Shown here piece by piece: positions 44,796 to 53,440 of a DNA stretch of 64,000 bases. Within the stretch, counting starts at the first letter, position 1, and each line of letters starts with the position of its first letter. The position numbers and the translations under genes are program-made. A model generated the notes under the pieces. It was not told the DNA's origin. It ran no database searches and saw nothing but the letters and a program-made list of their open reading frames with translations. Origin of the DNA: Nitrospira sp. SG-bin2 (GTDB lineage: Bacteria > Nitrospirota > Nitrospiria > Nitrospirales > Nitrospiraceae); contig LVWT01000019.1 of NCBI GenBank assembly GCA_002083405.1, positions 1-64,000 of the forward strand, written 5' to 3'.

Positions 44796-46274
44796 TTAAT
44801 CCTCCAACTCTACTTCCTCCCATGTCACAACGGTTCCATTCAATGTGCCCTTCACCTTAACAAGCGTCCCAACTTGCACAGCGGCGAAGAAACTCGCACG
44901 ATTCATAGACCCGTCATCGACCCCTTCAAATTGAGTAACACCGGTCGTGTCGACTGTTACACCAAGGATCGTCAAGGTTGGGTCAGACACCGCCTGCACC
45001 GGTCCTTGAAGATCGACGTCATTGTCAGGGGACCGGAGCTGGATGCGCGTGGCAATGACCGAATTGGTGCCGCTGACGCGCCCACGAACCCGGATATGGT
45101 TGTTGATCGCTAAATCGCTCAAGTTGTTGAGGGTTGCCCCGCCAGTGGCTTTGAATTCCGTCTGACCATTCACGGTAACCGTTATACCCGGGAGCCCTTT
45201 GAGCGTTAAAGAGTTCGTTCCTATCGTTTCAATGTCGCCTTCCAATCGCACACTCTCTTTGAACTTCACATGTTGAGCAATCAGCGTAGTGCCATCGAAC
45301 CGGCCTTCGGCAGACATCTTGGCGCCAAGCACAATTTCATCGATTGTCCCACCTCGGAACTCCGTGTTCGCTGTCGTTTGCACCGGCGTCGTGCCGATGG
45401 TGAAACTGATTACATTGCCGTTCGGCGTGCCAACCTGTGTGACAAATCCTTCTACCTCAAACTTGTCTACTTGACCGTTGCCCACGCCGTCATTCTCCGG
45501 CTCGACTTTCGTGGCAGTGAGGGTCGTTGTCGCGGCAATGAAACCTGTTCCTTTCACTTCGACAAAAATACCGTTCCAGTTACTGCTGTTGGGAACCGGC
45601 ATGTCACTGATAATCGTGTTATTGTCATAGATGACGGTCACCCCGCCGATTTGGAAGGTCGCGAGCCCGGCATTGTGGTTCCTGACGGTCCCCTTTACCT
45701 CGCAAATAGCTGAGCAACCGGTTCCGGGCTTGCGCTCAATAAAGCTGGCGGCGATCACCCCATCAGATTTTACAAACCCACTCACCTCCACAAGCTGACC
45801 GGGAAGCAGGTTGTTTAGGCTCACCCCGGAATCAAACTTTGTCGTGTCGTCTACCAGCACGGTTTGACCCAACACCGCAAATTGACTATTGGTAACGTCC
45901 ACGCTTGTAATCGGTCCTTCGAGCATGTCTTCTTGGACAATACTGGCCGCGCGGTTCGTCGAGCCGTTAAATGAGCCCGACACTTTCACCGTCATACCTT
46001 CCTTCAGTTCGCATCGACTATTTACGTTAGTGGTAATCGTGCATCGCTCTGTTATTCCATCGTGCCGCACTTCCACATCATTCGTCTCAAACTTCTTCCC
46101 GTTAACGAACAGACTCCCAAAACCCGTCACCGTCCCGGAGGCCGAAGCCGATCCGCTGCCACTGGCTCCACCAGCACTGGCGGATGCCGACGGAGATCCG
46201 TCGCTGCAGGCGCTCAATAATCCTGCTAACCCAACCGCACCCAGCACGCACAAAATCACAGATGACTGTTTCAT
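44796..46274 (-). CDS. DUF5666-type lipoprotein
   Basis: A 492-residue lipoprotein with lipobox LLSAC and a Ser/Gly/Ala-rich spacer. The rest consists of repeated small barrels of the DUF5666 type, about five copies of roughly 70 residues. Typical phrases are VKVSGSFNGSTNRAASIVQ, LLPGQLVEVSGFVKSDGVIAASFIE and GDIETIGTNSLTLKGLPG. Each unit has the GxVxxVxxNxLxV/Gxxhh pattern of OB-like beta folds. The molecular role is unknown. The start at 46274 follows GGAGGAG. The gene lies 27 nt after the upstream small lipoprotein gene, so the two are probably co-transcribed. Confidence 0.8.
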   Translation of the reverse strand: MKQSSVILCVLGAVGLAGLLSACSDGSPSASASAGGASGSGSASASGTVTGFGSLFVNGKKFETNDVEVRHDGITERCTITTNVNSRCELKEGMTVKVSGSFNGSTNRAASIVQEDMLEGPITSVDVTNSQFAVLGQTVLVDDTTKFDSGVSLNNLLPGQLVEVSGFVKSDGVIAASFIERKPGTGCSAICEVKGTVRNHNAGLATFQIGGVTVIYDNNTIISDMPVPNSSNWNGIFVEVKGTGFIAATTTLTATKVEPENDGVGNGQVDKFEVEGFVTQVGTPNGNVISFTIGTTPVQTTANTEFRGGTIDEIVLGAKMSAEGRFDGTTLIAQHVKFKESVRLEGDIETIGTNSLTLKGLPGITVTVNGQTEFKATGGATLNNLSDLAINNHIRVRGRVSGTNSVIATRIQLRSPDNDVDLQGPVQAVSDPTLTILGVTVDTTGVTQFEGVDDGSMNRASFFAAVQVGTLVKVKGTLNGTVVTWEEVELED

Positions 46275-46301
46275 AGACTCCTCCTGCTTTAGAAATGATG
46301 A

Positions 46302-46742
46302 TTAAGATTTGCTCTTCGTCTGTTCGTCTGTCGATGGCCCTGCGGGCTTGGGTGCATCGGCCAATACATCGGCTGACCAACTCACACGGGCCGGACACCA
46401 CTGCCATATACCCAGCGTAACAATCCGTGTGAGCCCGGCGGGAAGACAGGCAAGGCGATTGACTGACACATCACGATTAACGACCCCTGTGGAGGCTCCA
46501 CAACGGTTCAGATAGGGCTCACTGGAGATTTTATTAAGATCGAAATGAGGCACAATGAAGGCAACGATTGGTACCGGCAACACCGCAAGTGATGAGTTGT
46601 CCGCCCATTCGCTTCCTGAGCAATGGCCGTCCAATCCGGCGGTTCGCTTCACATCATCACGGACCAGTGTGGATGTGCAGCCCGCCGTGAGCAGTGCCGT
46701 TGAAAGTATGGCCGCGATGCCCTTCGACCGAAACTCTTTCAT
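46302..46742 (-). CDS. small lipoprotein of unknown function
   Basis: A 146-residue lipoprotein with lipobox LLTAGC. The mature sequence contains four scattered cysteines and a hydrophobic stretch LAVLPVPIVAFIVPHF (about 56-71) that could be a membrane-associated segment. It also contains GIWQWCPARVSW and ends in a charged STDEQTKSKS. The start follows GGAGGGGG and overlaps nothing. A longer reading from 46841 would run into the next gene's stop region. No family was recognised. Confidence 0.6.
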   Translation of the reverse strand: MKEFRSKGIAAILSTALLTAGCTSTLVRDDVKRTAGLDGHCSGSEWADNSSLAVLPVPIVAFIVPHFDLNKISSEPYLNRCGASTGVVNRDVSVNRLACLPAGLTRIVTLGIWQWCPARVSWSADVLADAPKPAGPSTDEQTKSKS

Positions 46743-46815
46743 AACCCCCTCCTTCGTCCACGTCTGATGGGTTAGACGGAGGAGAGGCAAAAAGGTAAAC
46801 GGGATTGCTAATAGC

Positions 46816-47529
46816 CTAGCGAATGTCTTGGAAAAACGCACGTGGCAAAACCGGCAGGCGGTATTCGACGTGAAGAATAATGAGCAAGACGTGGAGGAAA
46901 CTTTGCCAGACGCCCATCTTCAGAAACTTGCGGGCATCGGTGATAACGGGAGGGAAGAGCAGAAGCGGTTCCGTCGCCTTGATGAGCCGTTCACAGAAAG
47001 CGACATCTTCGAGAATCGGTTGGTTGGGAAATCCCTTCAACCGCTCGAACAGAGAACGCCGGACAAAGAGGGCCTGATCGCCATAGATGATCCGGCTCCT
47101 GGTGCAGCGGAAATTGTCTAGAAACGAGATTGCCTTGAGCCGCCAATCGTCTCCTGAAAATTGATGCATGAACCCGCCGGCTTGAATCGTGCGATCTGCC
47201 TCCATTTTGTTCAGCCGCTCAATCGCTCCCTCCGGAAGGACTGTATCGGCATGGAGAAAGAGGAGCCACTCGCCGTTGGCTTCCTTCGCCCCGGCGTTCA
47301 TTTGAGAAGCACGGCCCTTTGGCGCCGTCATGAGAAGGCGTGAGGGGTGTGGCGTGAAGGGTACGGGGCCTTCCGAAAACCCGGCGTCAAGGAGGACATC
47401 CCGGGTGCAATCGGCACTTCCGCCGTCAACGGCAATGACCTCGTAGGCTCCCAGTTGTGAAAAGAGCGCCTGCAATGTATTCGGAAGCGCCTTCTCTTCG
47501 TTGTACGCAGGGATCACGACGGAGACCAT
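46816..47529 (-). CDS. TIGR04283-type family 2 glycosyltransferase
   Basis: A 237-residue GT-A glycosyltransferase. The opening MVSVVIPAYNEEKALPNTLQ, then VIAVDGGSADCTRD (DGGS) and LLFLHADTVLPEGAIERL (the HAD metal-binding motif) are clear. YGDQALFVRRSLFERLKGFP and LEDVAFCERL follow. The C-terminal stretch is a hydrophobic tail. This is the TIGR04283 group, named from arsenosugar clusters but present widely without arsenic genes; no arsenic methyltransferase lies nearby. A 7-bp repeat tract (47340-47367) inserts the linker SEGPVPFTPHPSRLLM between strands. It is the last gene of a four-gene minus-strand operon. Confidence 0.85.
   Translation of the reverse strand: MVSVVIPAYNEEKALPNTLQALFSQLGAYEVIAVDGGSADCTRDVLLDAGFSEGPVPFTPHPSRLLMTAPKGRASQMNAGAKEANGEWLLFLHADTVLPEGAIERLNKMEADRTIQAGGFMHQFSGDDWRLKAISFLDNFRCTRSRIIYGDQALFVRRSLFERLKGFPNQPILEDVAFCERLIKATEPLLLFPPVITDARKFLKMGVWQSFLHVLLIILHVEYRLPVLPRAFFQDIR
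47340..47367. repeat. 7-bp repeat tract in the glycosyltransferase gene
   Basis: Four heptamers in register: GTGAGGG, GTGTGGC, GTGAAGG, GTACGGG. The first is identical to the units in the helicase gene 27 kb away. The tract lies inside the coding frame and adds a Pro/His-containing linker. Confidence 0.8.
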
Positions 47530-47540
47530 TGTTCTTCTTT

Positions 47541-47582
47541 GCTCTCAGTATCTGCCATCAGCCAACGGCTCTTCCGTCAGCC
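47541..47582. repeat. 7-bp repeat tract at the start/stop junction of the operon
   Basis: Six heptamers in register: GCTCTCA, GTATCTG, CCATCAG, CCAACGG, CTCTTCC, GTCAGCC, sharing a CAG/CTC core. It overlaps the last codons of the ferritin-like gene and lies just upstream of the glycosyltransferase start. Confidence 0.55.
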
Positions 47583-48201
47583 ACTCCGGCAAAAAGGTCC
47601 GCACATCCGCTGCCCACTGGGCCGGGTCTTCATCGATACTATCGAATAACTCACCGAGATCTAAAATCATGGCGTCTGAGAGGGCCAGGTACTGCTGTGC
47701 CCGCCGTTGAAGCGCCGGCACATCCGTTTCGCCCCGCGCAATCGCCCGCTCAAGCCAGCGGCGCCCGAATCCATGATGGGCTTCTTCTTGGCGAAGCAGG
47801 ATACGGCGCATCCGGCCCAACGGCGCTGCTCGCTTCTCCAATCCTCGTTCGATGTGAGTCAATATGGCCTCACCCAGGCCTTCGAGAATGACTTGTTCGG
47901 CGAGAATCGTATCCAAGAGGTCATTACAGGCAAACCGGTCGTGCAACAACTTGCGATACGCTTCCATGGCCGGCAAGCAGAGCGAATCACCGAGGTGTTT
48001 CGGGGCGAGCCATGCAACCGCCCCCTTGAAGACCAGGGCATGAGCGGCCTCCTGACGTGCCTGACTCAGGAGAAATCGTCGCGCGCCGGACTCGAAGACC
48101 ATCGACGCCTGTGTCGTGGCACAGTCATGAGCCATCTGCTCACCCTGTTCTAAAAAGGTAAGCAGCCGGGCTATCGGAGCCCGTTCATCAGGGCGCACCA
48201 T
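47545..48201 (-). CDS. ferritin-like (diiron) protein
   Basis: A 218-residue all-helical protein. The helix ends carry Glu/His pairs: QEAAHALVF, ILAEQVILEGLGEAIL and RQEEAHHGFGRRWLE. This fits the four-helix ferritin-like or AurF/MiaE-type diiron class that does oxygenation or desaturation. Function on a specific substrate is unknown. The start (ATG 48201; GTG 48204 is an alternative) follows AAAGGAGG. The 5' end overlaps the upstream DUF547 gene by 14 bases, so translation is coupled. It sits between the DUF547 and glycosyltransferase genes. The C-terminus is built on a 7-bp repeat tract. Confidence 0.72.
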   Translation of the reverse strand: MVRPDERAPIARLLTFLEQGEQMAHDCATTQASMVFESGARRFLLSQARQEAAHALVFKGAVAWLAPKHLGDSLCLPAMEAYRKLLHDRFACNDLLDTILAEQVILEGLGEAILTHIERGLEKRAAPLGRMRRILLRQEEAHHGFGRRWLERAIARGETDVPALQRRAQQYLALSDAMILDLGELFDSIDEDPAQWAADVRTFLPEWLTEEPLADGRY

Positions 48202-48988
48202 CACGGGCCACCTCCTTTGGCGGAATGCCGTTCAGACTCCAGTCATACTCCAGGAACTCGATGCGATATTCGGACTCAACCAGGTCCCTCGCTAATTCAG
48301 GATCGCCGATATAACGTGCCACATAGGCCAGGGTTGATCCGGCTGCTGCGGCAAAGTCCTCCGCAAACCAATCGAAGATTTTGGATAACGACGCGACTTT
48401 CTGTTTCCGGTCGAACCGATTGCGTGTGGGATCGTTGATAAAAGCCCTGGCGGCACGATCAAGCTGACGATCCAGTTCCTGCGGCTGATAGGCCCACGGC
48501 TGGAGTCGCGGGCAGGAAGAAGACGCGCAGACGATAGCAAAATGGATCAACGGTTCATGGAACTGCCTGATCAACACCTGCCGCTCCAAATCGTACAGCG
48601 TAATCGTGGTGCCTCCAACCGGATATTCTCGTCCAATAAAATAGCGGTAACGTCCCACATAACTCACGGGCGAATATCCATCCAAAATACCCTTGATCGC
48701 GAATGCATTATAGGCATTGATCCAAAAAGCCATCCGCCCGTTGCGTGTGGCAAAGGCATCGGGATCAACCAGGTCGAGCCTCGTCAGATAGCCCACGAAA
48801 CGATCGTCTGTTTCGATCGCGGGATAATCGACGAGGCCATCCTTCACATGCGCAGCCAACGTCTCTTCAAACAGTTGATGGGAGAACTCGGCGGCGGGAA
48901 TCGGATTGACCGGTTTGAATCCTGATGGGCCGACACCGGAGCAGCCCGGGAGCAGGAGCAACAAACTTATCGCCGTCCACAACCTCAT
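48188..48988 (-). CDS. DUF547 lipoprotein
   Basis: A 266-residue lipoprotein: signal peptide with lipobox LLPGC, then the DUF547 domain (about 40-210). Clear features are MAFWINAYNAFAIKGIL, ITLYDLERQVL, HFAIVCASSSCPRLQPWAY and the FIN/SKIFDWFAEDF segment. DUF547 is proposed to be a cysteine-protease-like fold (transglutaminase/papain relatives); the catalytic triad would be in the CASSSCP loop and nearby His. Nothing proves an enzymatic role. The start at 48988 has GGAGAG upstream. It is the second gene of the operon and overlaps the ferritin-like gene. Confidence 0.85.
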   Translation of the reverse strand: MRLWTAISLLLLLPGCSGVGPSGFKPVNPIPAAEFSHQLFEETLAAHVKDGLVDYPAIETDDRFVGYLTRLDLVDPDAFATRNGRMAFWINAYNAFAIKGILDGYSPVSYVGRYRYFIGREYPVGGTTITLYDLERQVLIRQFHEPLIHFAIVCASSSCPRLQPWAYQPQELDRQLDRAARAFINDPTRNRFDRKQKVASLSKIFDWFAEDFAAAAGSTLAYVARYIGDPELARDLVESEYRIEFLEYDWSLNGIPPKEVARDGAP

Positions 48989-49001
48989 CTCTCTCCTCAC
49001 C

Positions 49002-50060
49002 TTATCGGGAAATCGGTGTTCGCCATGCTGCAATCGGATGACGGAGCACAGATCCAATCACTCGGCCGTCCAGTCTGTTACAGGCCGAACGGTCGGAACA
49101 GCTCTGAATCTCTTGTCGATTGAAACACCTCAATATTTCAGAGAGCGGCGACCGGAGCAGATTTCCCGCATTCGGCAGCGACAGACAGGGCGAGACATTG
49201 CCTGATGCGTCGATGGCGATGCTATAGCGCCCGGCATCGCAGGCTTCGAGTCGGCCTCCCTGCAGCCATGTGATATTGTCCTTCGCGTATTGCCGCAGGT
49301 AGCCCGAAGGAAGCAGATCGTCCGCAAGCAGCCGTTCGAAGACCACACGTGCCTGCCGGCGCTCATACATCAGCGCTGGATCTTGCTTCCCATAGAGCCC
49401 CACATCCCAATGGTACGCGCCCACGACCGGCAAGAACCCCCGCTCCCGCGCGAATCGGACGATGTCCTGTACGTCCTCACGATTGACGTCGCTGACAATA
49501 CAGGTCAGAAATTTCGGGGAGCCGTATTGCTGGAGCAGGTCAAGGCCGGCTAGAACGTGAGGCAGTTGATCGACGCCGCGGATCTGGAGGTACCTGGCCC
49601 GATTAAGCGTGTCGAGACTAATCGACAGCGATATTGAGAGATCATCGAACCGCCGCACCATGTCGGCCGTCAACTTAGTCCCATTCGTGATCACCGTAAC
49701 CTGAAATCCGATCCTGACTAAGTCTTCAAGAATCTCAGGCAGGTCACGTCGTAGTAGCGGTTCTCCTCCCTGGAGAAAGACGAACCGCAATCCATCCCGA
49801 TAGAGATCAGTAAAGACTCTCCGAATTTCTGCACGAGTCATCTCATACCTGCCGACATTTAACGGCAGATTGCAGTACCCGCAGGCAGAGTTGCAGCGAA
49901 GATTGACCTGAAACACTGCCAGCAATGGGTGTCGAAGGAGAAGGTTGGTCAGTCCGCCCAAAAGCGCACGGCCGAGGCTTGGCCTGTCCCCAACGGAAAG
50001 TGCGGCCTGATCTGCAGACACCACATGAGAATTCCTGGATGGTTCGATCTGTATCAACAT
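49002..50060 (-). CDS. radical SAM protein with SPASM-like C-terminus
   Basis: A 352-residue radical SAM enzyme. CNSACGYC (Cys56, 60, 63) binds the 4Fe-4S cluster; FLQGGEPLLRRDLPE is the SAM-binding turn and VITNGTKL follows. The C-terminal domain (about 260-352) contains a CDAGRYSIAIDASGN segment and further cysteines (CLS, CFNRQ, CSDRSACN), as in SPASM or twitch-domain proteins that bind an auxiliary cluster. This points to peptide or protein modification. No peptide substrate gene is seen nearby. The start at 50060 has only a weak ribosome-binding site; an upstream start is possible. It is the first of four genes on this strand. Confidence 0.82.
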   Translation of the reverse strand: MLIQIEPSRNSHVVSADQAALSVGDRPSLGRALLGGLTNLLLRHPLLAVFQVNLRCNSACGYCNLPLNVGRYEMTRAEIRRVFTDLYRDGLRFVFLQGGEPLLRRDLPEILEDLVRIGFQVTVITNGTKLTADMVRRFDDLSISLSISLDTLNRARYLQIRGVDQLPHVLAGLDLLQQYGSPKFLTCIVSDVNREDVQDIVRFARERGFLPVVGAYHWDVGLYGKQDPALMYERRQARVVFERLLADDLLPSGYLRQYAKDNITWLQGGRLEACDAGRYSIAIDASGNVSPCLSLPNAGNLLRSPLSEILRCFNRQEIQSCSDRSACNRLDGRVIGSVLRHPIAAWRTPISR

Positions 50061-50276
50061 CTGACTGGATTGCGCTACCTTCCTGAACGCCGAATGAGCA
50101 GATCTGCACGCCAAGCTGCCAATTTTTCTCCGATTTCAACCAACAGCCTTCAGACTATCGTGGAAGCAGACTTCATAACCGGCTAATATTCCACACATCT
50201 TTCATTGATATCGCCGGGCATATGCTTTGCTGAATCAGCCGGAGTTGATATAGATCCTTCACATAAGGAGGTCTCG

Positions 50277-50669
50277 ATGCAAAAGAATCCCAACACCACT
50301 TTGTCAATCATGACGGCTGCCTTGGCGATCACCGCGATGCTCGCAGCTCCGGCTCTGGCAGAAAACTCGAAGAAATCACCTAAGACAGCACCTCAGTCTT
50401 CAGCTCCAGCTTCGGAAGCTGATGGAACGCCGGAAACCGTCTCTTCTTCTACAACCGGTCATCGCGATCATAAATCAGGTCCCGCATGGAGGACGATCGG
50501 CGGAACCGTAAAACAAATCAAGGGCAACACCTATACGGTCGAAGACTATGAGGGAAACCAGGTCCAGCTATTCGTCGGACAGGATACGAAACACCTCAGA
50601 CAAAAGAAAGTGGGAGACACCGTCCGCGCAGAAGTTACGCGCGGTGGCTTCGCGAATTCCATTCAATAA
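50277..50669 (+). CDS. small exported protein with OB-like domain
   Basis: A 130-residue protein with a signal peptide (LAITAMLAAPALA). A Ser/Ala/Pro/Thr-rich linker leads to a small C-terminal domain (about 70-130). Its sequence, WRTIGGTVKQIKGNTYTVEDYEG and QLFVGQDTKHLRQKKVGDTVRAEV, has the GxVxxI.GNTYTVxD pattern of small beta-barrels. It may bind a metal or another protein; no function is known. A strong AAGGAGG precedes the ATG, and a perfect 15-bp hairpin terminator follows. Nearby genes are on the other strand. Confidence 0.72.
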   Translation: MQKNPNTTLSIMTAALAITAMLAAPALAENSKKSPKTAPQSSAPASEADGTPETVSSSTTGHRDHKSGPAWRTIGGTVKQIKGNTYTVEDYEGNQVQLFVGQDTKHLRQKKVGDTVRAEVTRGGFANSIQ

Positions 50670-50676
50670 TCGCTCC

Positions 50677-50712
50677 GTGAGCAGCCCGCTTCAATTAAAG
50701 CGGGCTGCTCAC
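50677..50712 (+). terminator. strong hairpin terminator
   Basis: Perfect 15-bp stem GTGAGCAGCCCGCTT / AAGCGGGCTGCTCAC (50677-50691, 50698-50712) with a 6-nt CAATTA loop, 8 nt after the stop codon. It probably also ends transcription from the opposite side. Confidence 0.85.
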
Positions 50713-50882
50713 ACTTGGACTGTTTGTCGGGCACGCATTCACTTTCTTACAGTCTGTGATGCACTTTTCATGATAGAAGCCGAATCGCCGACATTGACAC
50801 GATGCTCCGGTTCTCTGCTTCGCTCGCTTACGTCGCTCTATACGTTGCCCATTGTCCAGGCAAGTCGGGCTGCGATGTCATC

Positions 50883-51602
50883 CTAGTCGCCCATCTCAAA
50901 CACGGACCCGACCGCCACTTTTACTCGTTCTCGCGCACGATGTAACCGCACATAGAAATTCGCTTCAGAAATCTTCAGTTGCTGACACACTTCTTTGGTA
51001 TCTATGCCCCGCACATCGCGCAGAATCAGGACTTCCTTCTGGCCTGTGGGCAAGGTCTCGATCGCATGCCACATACAGGCGGTGGCCTGTCTTGCTACCA
51101 GCAGCTTCTCTGGCGTCCGGTCGTCCCAAAGCTTGCGGGAGAACGTCGAACGCCCAAGGCAATCCCCGTGTAGTCTCAGTCGAGATGGATCCCGCTCACC
51201 ACTCCAGTGAGTGGTATCCCAATTGAGGCCTGAGAACGTTCTCTGACGGTACTCCCGGACACCCCGGTCCTTGGCTTTGTGGATGAGAATCGCACAGATC
51301 CATGCATAGAGGGACGACCGGCCTTCGAATCGACTCAGCCCGCCCATCACCGCAATCCAGGTCTCCTGAGCAACTTCCTCAGCGGTTGCTCGATTGGCTA
51401 CATACCTCATAGCCATTCGAATGAGCGTTTCTTGATGGTGGGCAACGACGGCTTCGAATGCCTTTTCCTCCCCTGCCCGCAGTTGTGACACCAGCCGACC
51501 CTCATCGTTCATCACATCGGATGCGATGCCCACCGTCGATGTCTTGCCTGCCGAAACAGTACGGCGAATCGAGCCTGTATGCCTGGGGCCGCTTGTCCTC
51601 AT
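50883..51602 (-). CDS. ECF RNA polymerase sigma factor (second)
   Basis: A 239-residue sigma factor. Region 2 has MRYVANRATAEEVAQETWIAV, and region 4 has LPTGQKEVLILRDVRGIDTKEV and FYVRLHRARERV. A 70-residue insert between the regions (about 110-180) contains charged, Arg/Trp-rich sequence. The ATG at 51602 has GGAGG 6 nt upstream; the frame is open to an earlier ATG at 51698 and contains a later one at 51512 that would begin with region 2, so the exact start is unsettled. No anti-sigma factor gene is adjacent; the two-component genes lie upstream on the same strand. Confidence 0.82.
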   Translation of the reverse strand: MRTSGPRHTGSIRRTVSAGKTSTVGIASDVMNDEGRLVSQLRAGEEKAFEAVVAHHQETLIRMAMRYVANRATAEEVAQETWIAVMGGLSRFEGRSSLYAWICAILIHKAKDRGVREYRQRTFSGLNWDTTHWSGERDPSRLRLHGDCLGRSTFSRKLWDDRTPEKLLVARQATACMWHAIETLPTGQKEVLILRDVRGIDTKEVCQQLKISEANFYVRLHRARERVKVAVGSVFEMGD

Positions 51603-51892
51603 ACTCATCCTCCGGTCTACGGTCGCCTGCAAGGCCTGCATGCCAACACGACAGGTTCTGATCAAGCCCATCGATTCAGCGCTCACCCATGAAGGCATGT
51701 TGTACTAACCGCTAGATTCGCAGGAAGTGATCACCAAGCCATCACACAATCATCACATTTTTGTCGCACATTGATCGTTTTCAGGACACACAGTCGCACG
51801 ATCACACCCTGGGACCACAGAAAACATGGTGTGTCCGCGTGAGTCGAGTGAATAGGGCCGGAACAGGAGTCTGTGATGTGTGACCGGAAGGT

Positions 51893-53437
51893 TTATCTCT
51901 GGGGCAAGTACTCAATTGCCGGGGCAGTGACCCGGATGACACCCGGCTGGGCAACTGCCAGGTGAAAAGAAAAAGTCGTTCCTTGATTGACGACACTCTC
52001 CACTTCAATGGCGCTTCCGTGCAATTCTAGGATTCGCTTTGTGATCGCGAGTCCGAGCCCGGCTCCGGTCTCACCTTCTCGATGTTTCTTCCCGACTTGA
52101 TAGTACCGGTCAAAGATATGCGGGAGGTCACTCGGCGGAATGCCGCAGCCGGTATCCGTGACCTGTGTCATGATCTTCCCACCTATGCAGCTCAGGATCA
52201 CTGTGATCCGTCCCTCTTGCGGTGTGTATCTGAGGGCATTCTCGATCAGATTTTCGAGAACCCGTTCGATCAGTCCTATATCGGCTGATACCAACGGTAG
52301 ATTTTCCCCCAACTTCGCCTGGAGCGTCACCTGCTTGGCTTCGACGATGCCCCGAAACTTTTGGACCACGTCCTGCACCAGTTCGCCGAGTGCAAACGAC
52401 TCGACACGAGGCTTCATTTCCCGGGAATTCAGTTTGGTGAGATCAAACAGTTCTGCAATCAGGTCTCCGAGTCGTTTGCTCTGTGCAGTGGCAATTTCCA
52501 AATACCGCCGTCGCTCTTGAGACGACAGCGCGCCTTCCTTCAGCACCAAAGTTTCAAGATATCCCTGGAGACTGGTGACAGGGGTGCGTAGATCGTGTGA
52601 GACATTAGCGACAAGTTCACGCCGCAGCTGATCGGTCTCTTTCAACTGGCGAACTTGTTGCCGAATGAGGTCAGCCATTTGGACAAAGGTCATCTCCAGC
52701 TGATCGATTTCATCCGCTCGCCTGACTTCCAACGGTAGACCATCGGAGGGAGACAAGCCCTCGGGCTCGGCTGAGAGTTCAGCGCGCCTGAAGGTGTCCA
52801 TCGCCGAGGCCAGGGAGTTGAGTTTTCGCGTCAAGAGTTTCAAACAGAGTAGTCCGGCTAGGAGTGTACATACCAGGATGGCTCCTCCGGTCCATAGGCT
52901 CAGCTGAAGAATATAACTCTCTTCCAACATCTGCATGACAGAATCAAATTCTTCCCCGCCCAGGATGATGTACAGATAGCCTTCAATAGAACCTCCCAAC
53001 GTTTCAATCGGAGAAACGGAAAATACCTTCTTCCTCGTGAGATCACGAGGGTCGTCTCCTAGTATTGGAAAGTCCTCGGCGCCAGACAAGAAGCGATTGA
53101 GCGGGTCAAGGGAGATGCGTTGTCGTTTGACTTTCCCAGGGGGAGCGGAAAACGTGAGAATCGTTCCTTGCGGATCAAGTAGATACAGTTCAATACTGGG
53201 ATTAATCACCATCAGCTGGTGAAATATGTCCTTCACCACCTCGTCATTGACCCGTCCCTCCTGCATCAGGGCCTTGTCGGACACCATGTGCTCGGCTAAG
53301 GTCCGATTCAGCTTCTGGCTCGCTTCTTGGAAGTACAATCGGGTGGCATAGAGCGTGAGCAGAATGGCCACGGCGCCGATCACACAAAAGAGCCCGAAGA
53401 GGACGGCCGCCAACTTTCCATACAGCGTGTTGAACAT
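51893..53437 (-). CDS. membrane sensor histidine kinase (HAMP-HisKA-HATPase)
   Basis: A 514-residue kinase. Two transmembrane helices (about 8-30 and 175-198) flank a periplasmic sensor domain of about 145 residues (INPSIELYLLDPQGTILTF, as in PhoQ/sCache-like sensors). After a HAMP linker, the H-box is ELVANVSHDLRTPVTSLQGY; the ATP-binding N, G1 and G2 boxes are NLIENALRYTP, DTGCGIPPSD and GAGLGLAITKRI. The gene begins 3 nt after the response regulator, forming a classic pair. The signal is unknown. The C-terminal 30 residues are a non-homologous tail. Confidence 0.95.
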   Translation of the reverse strand: MFNTLYGKLAAVLFGLFCVIGAVAILLTLYATRLYFQEASQKLNRTLAEHMVSDKALMQEGRVNDEVVKDIFHQLMVINPSIELYLLDPQGTILTFSAPPGKVKRQRISLDPLNRFLSGAEDFPILGDDPRDLTRKKVFSVSPIETLGGSIEGYLYIILGGEEFDSVMQMLEESYILQLSLWTGGAILVCTLLAGLLCLKLLTRKLNSLASAMDTFRRAELSAEPEGLSPSDGLPLEVRRADEIDQLEMTFVQMADLIRQQVRQLKETDQLRRELVANVSHDLRTPVTSLQGYLETLVLKEGALSSQERRRYLEIATAQSKRLGDLIAELFDLTKLNSREMKPRVESFALGELVQDVVQKFRGIVEAKQVTLQAKLGENLPLVSADIGLIERVLENLIENALRYTPQEGRITVILSCIGGKIMTQVTDTGCGIPPSDLPHIFDRYYQVGKKHREGETGAGLGLAITKRILELHGSAIEVESVVNQGTTFSFHLAVAQPGVIRVTAPAIEYLPQR

Positions 53438-53440
53438 GCC

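Noticed and set aside
46816..47529. Arsenosugar biosynthesis cluster
   Set aside because: Only the glycosyltransferase name points to arsenic; no ArsS, ArsM or nucleosidase genes are present in the window.
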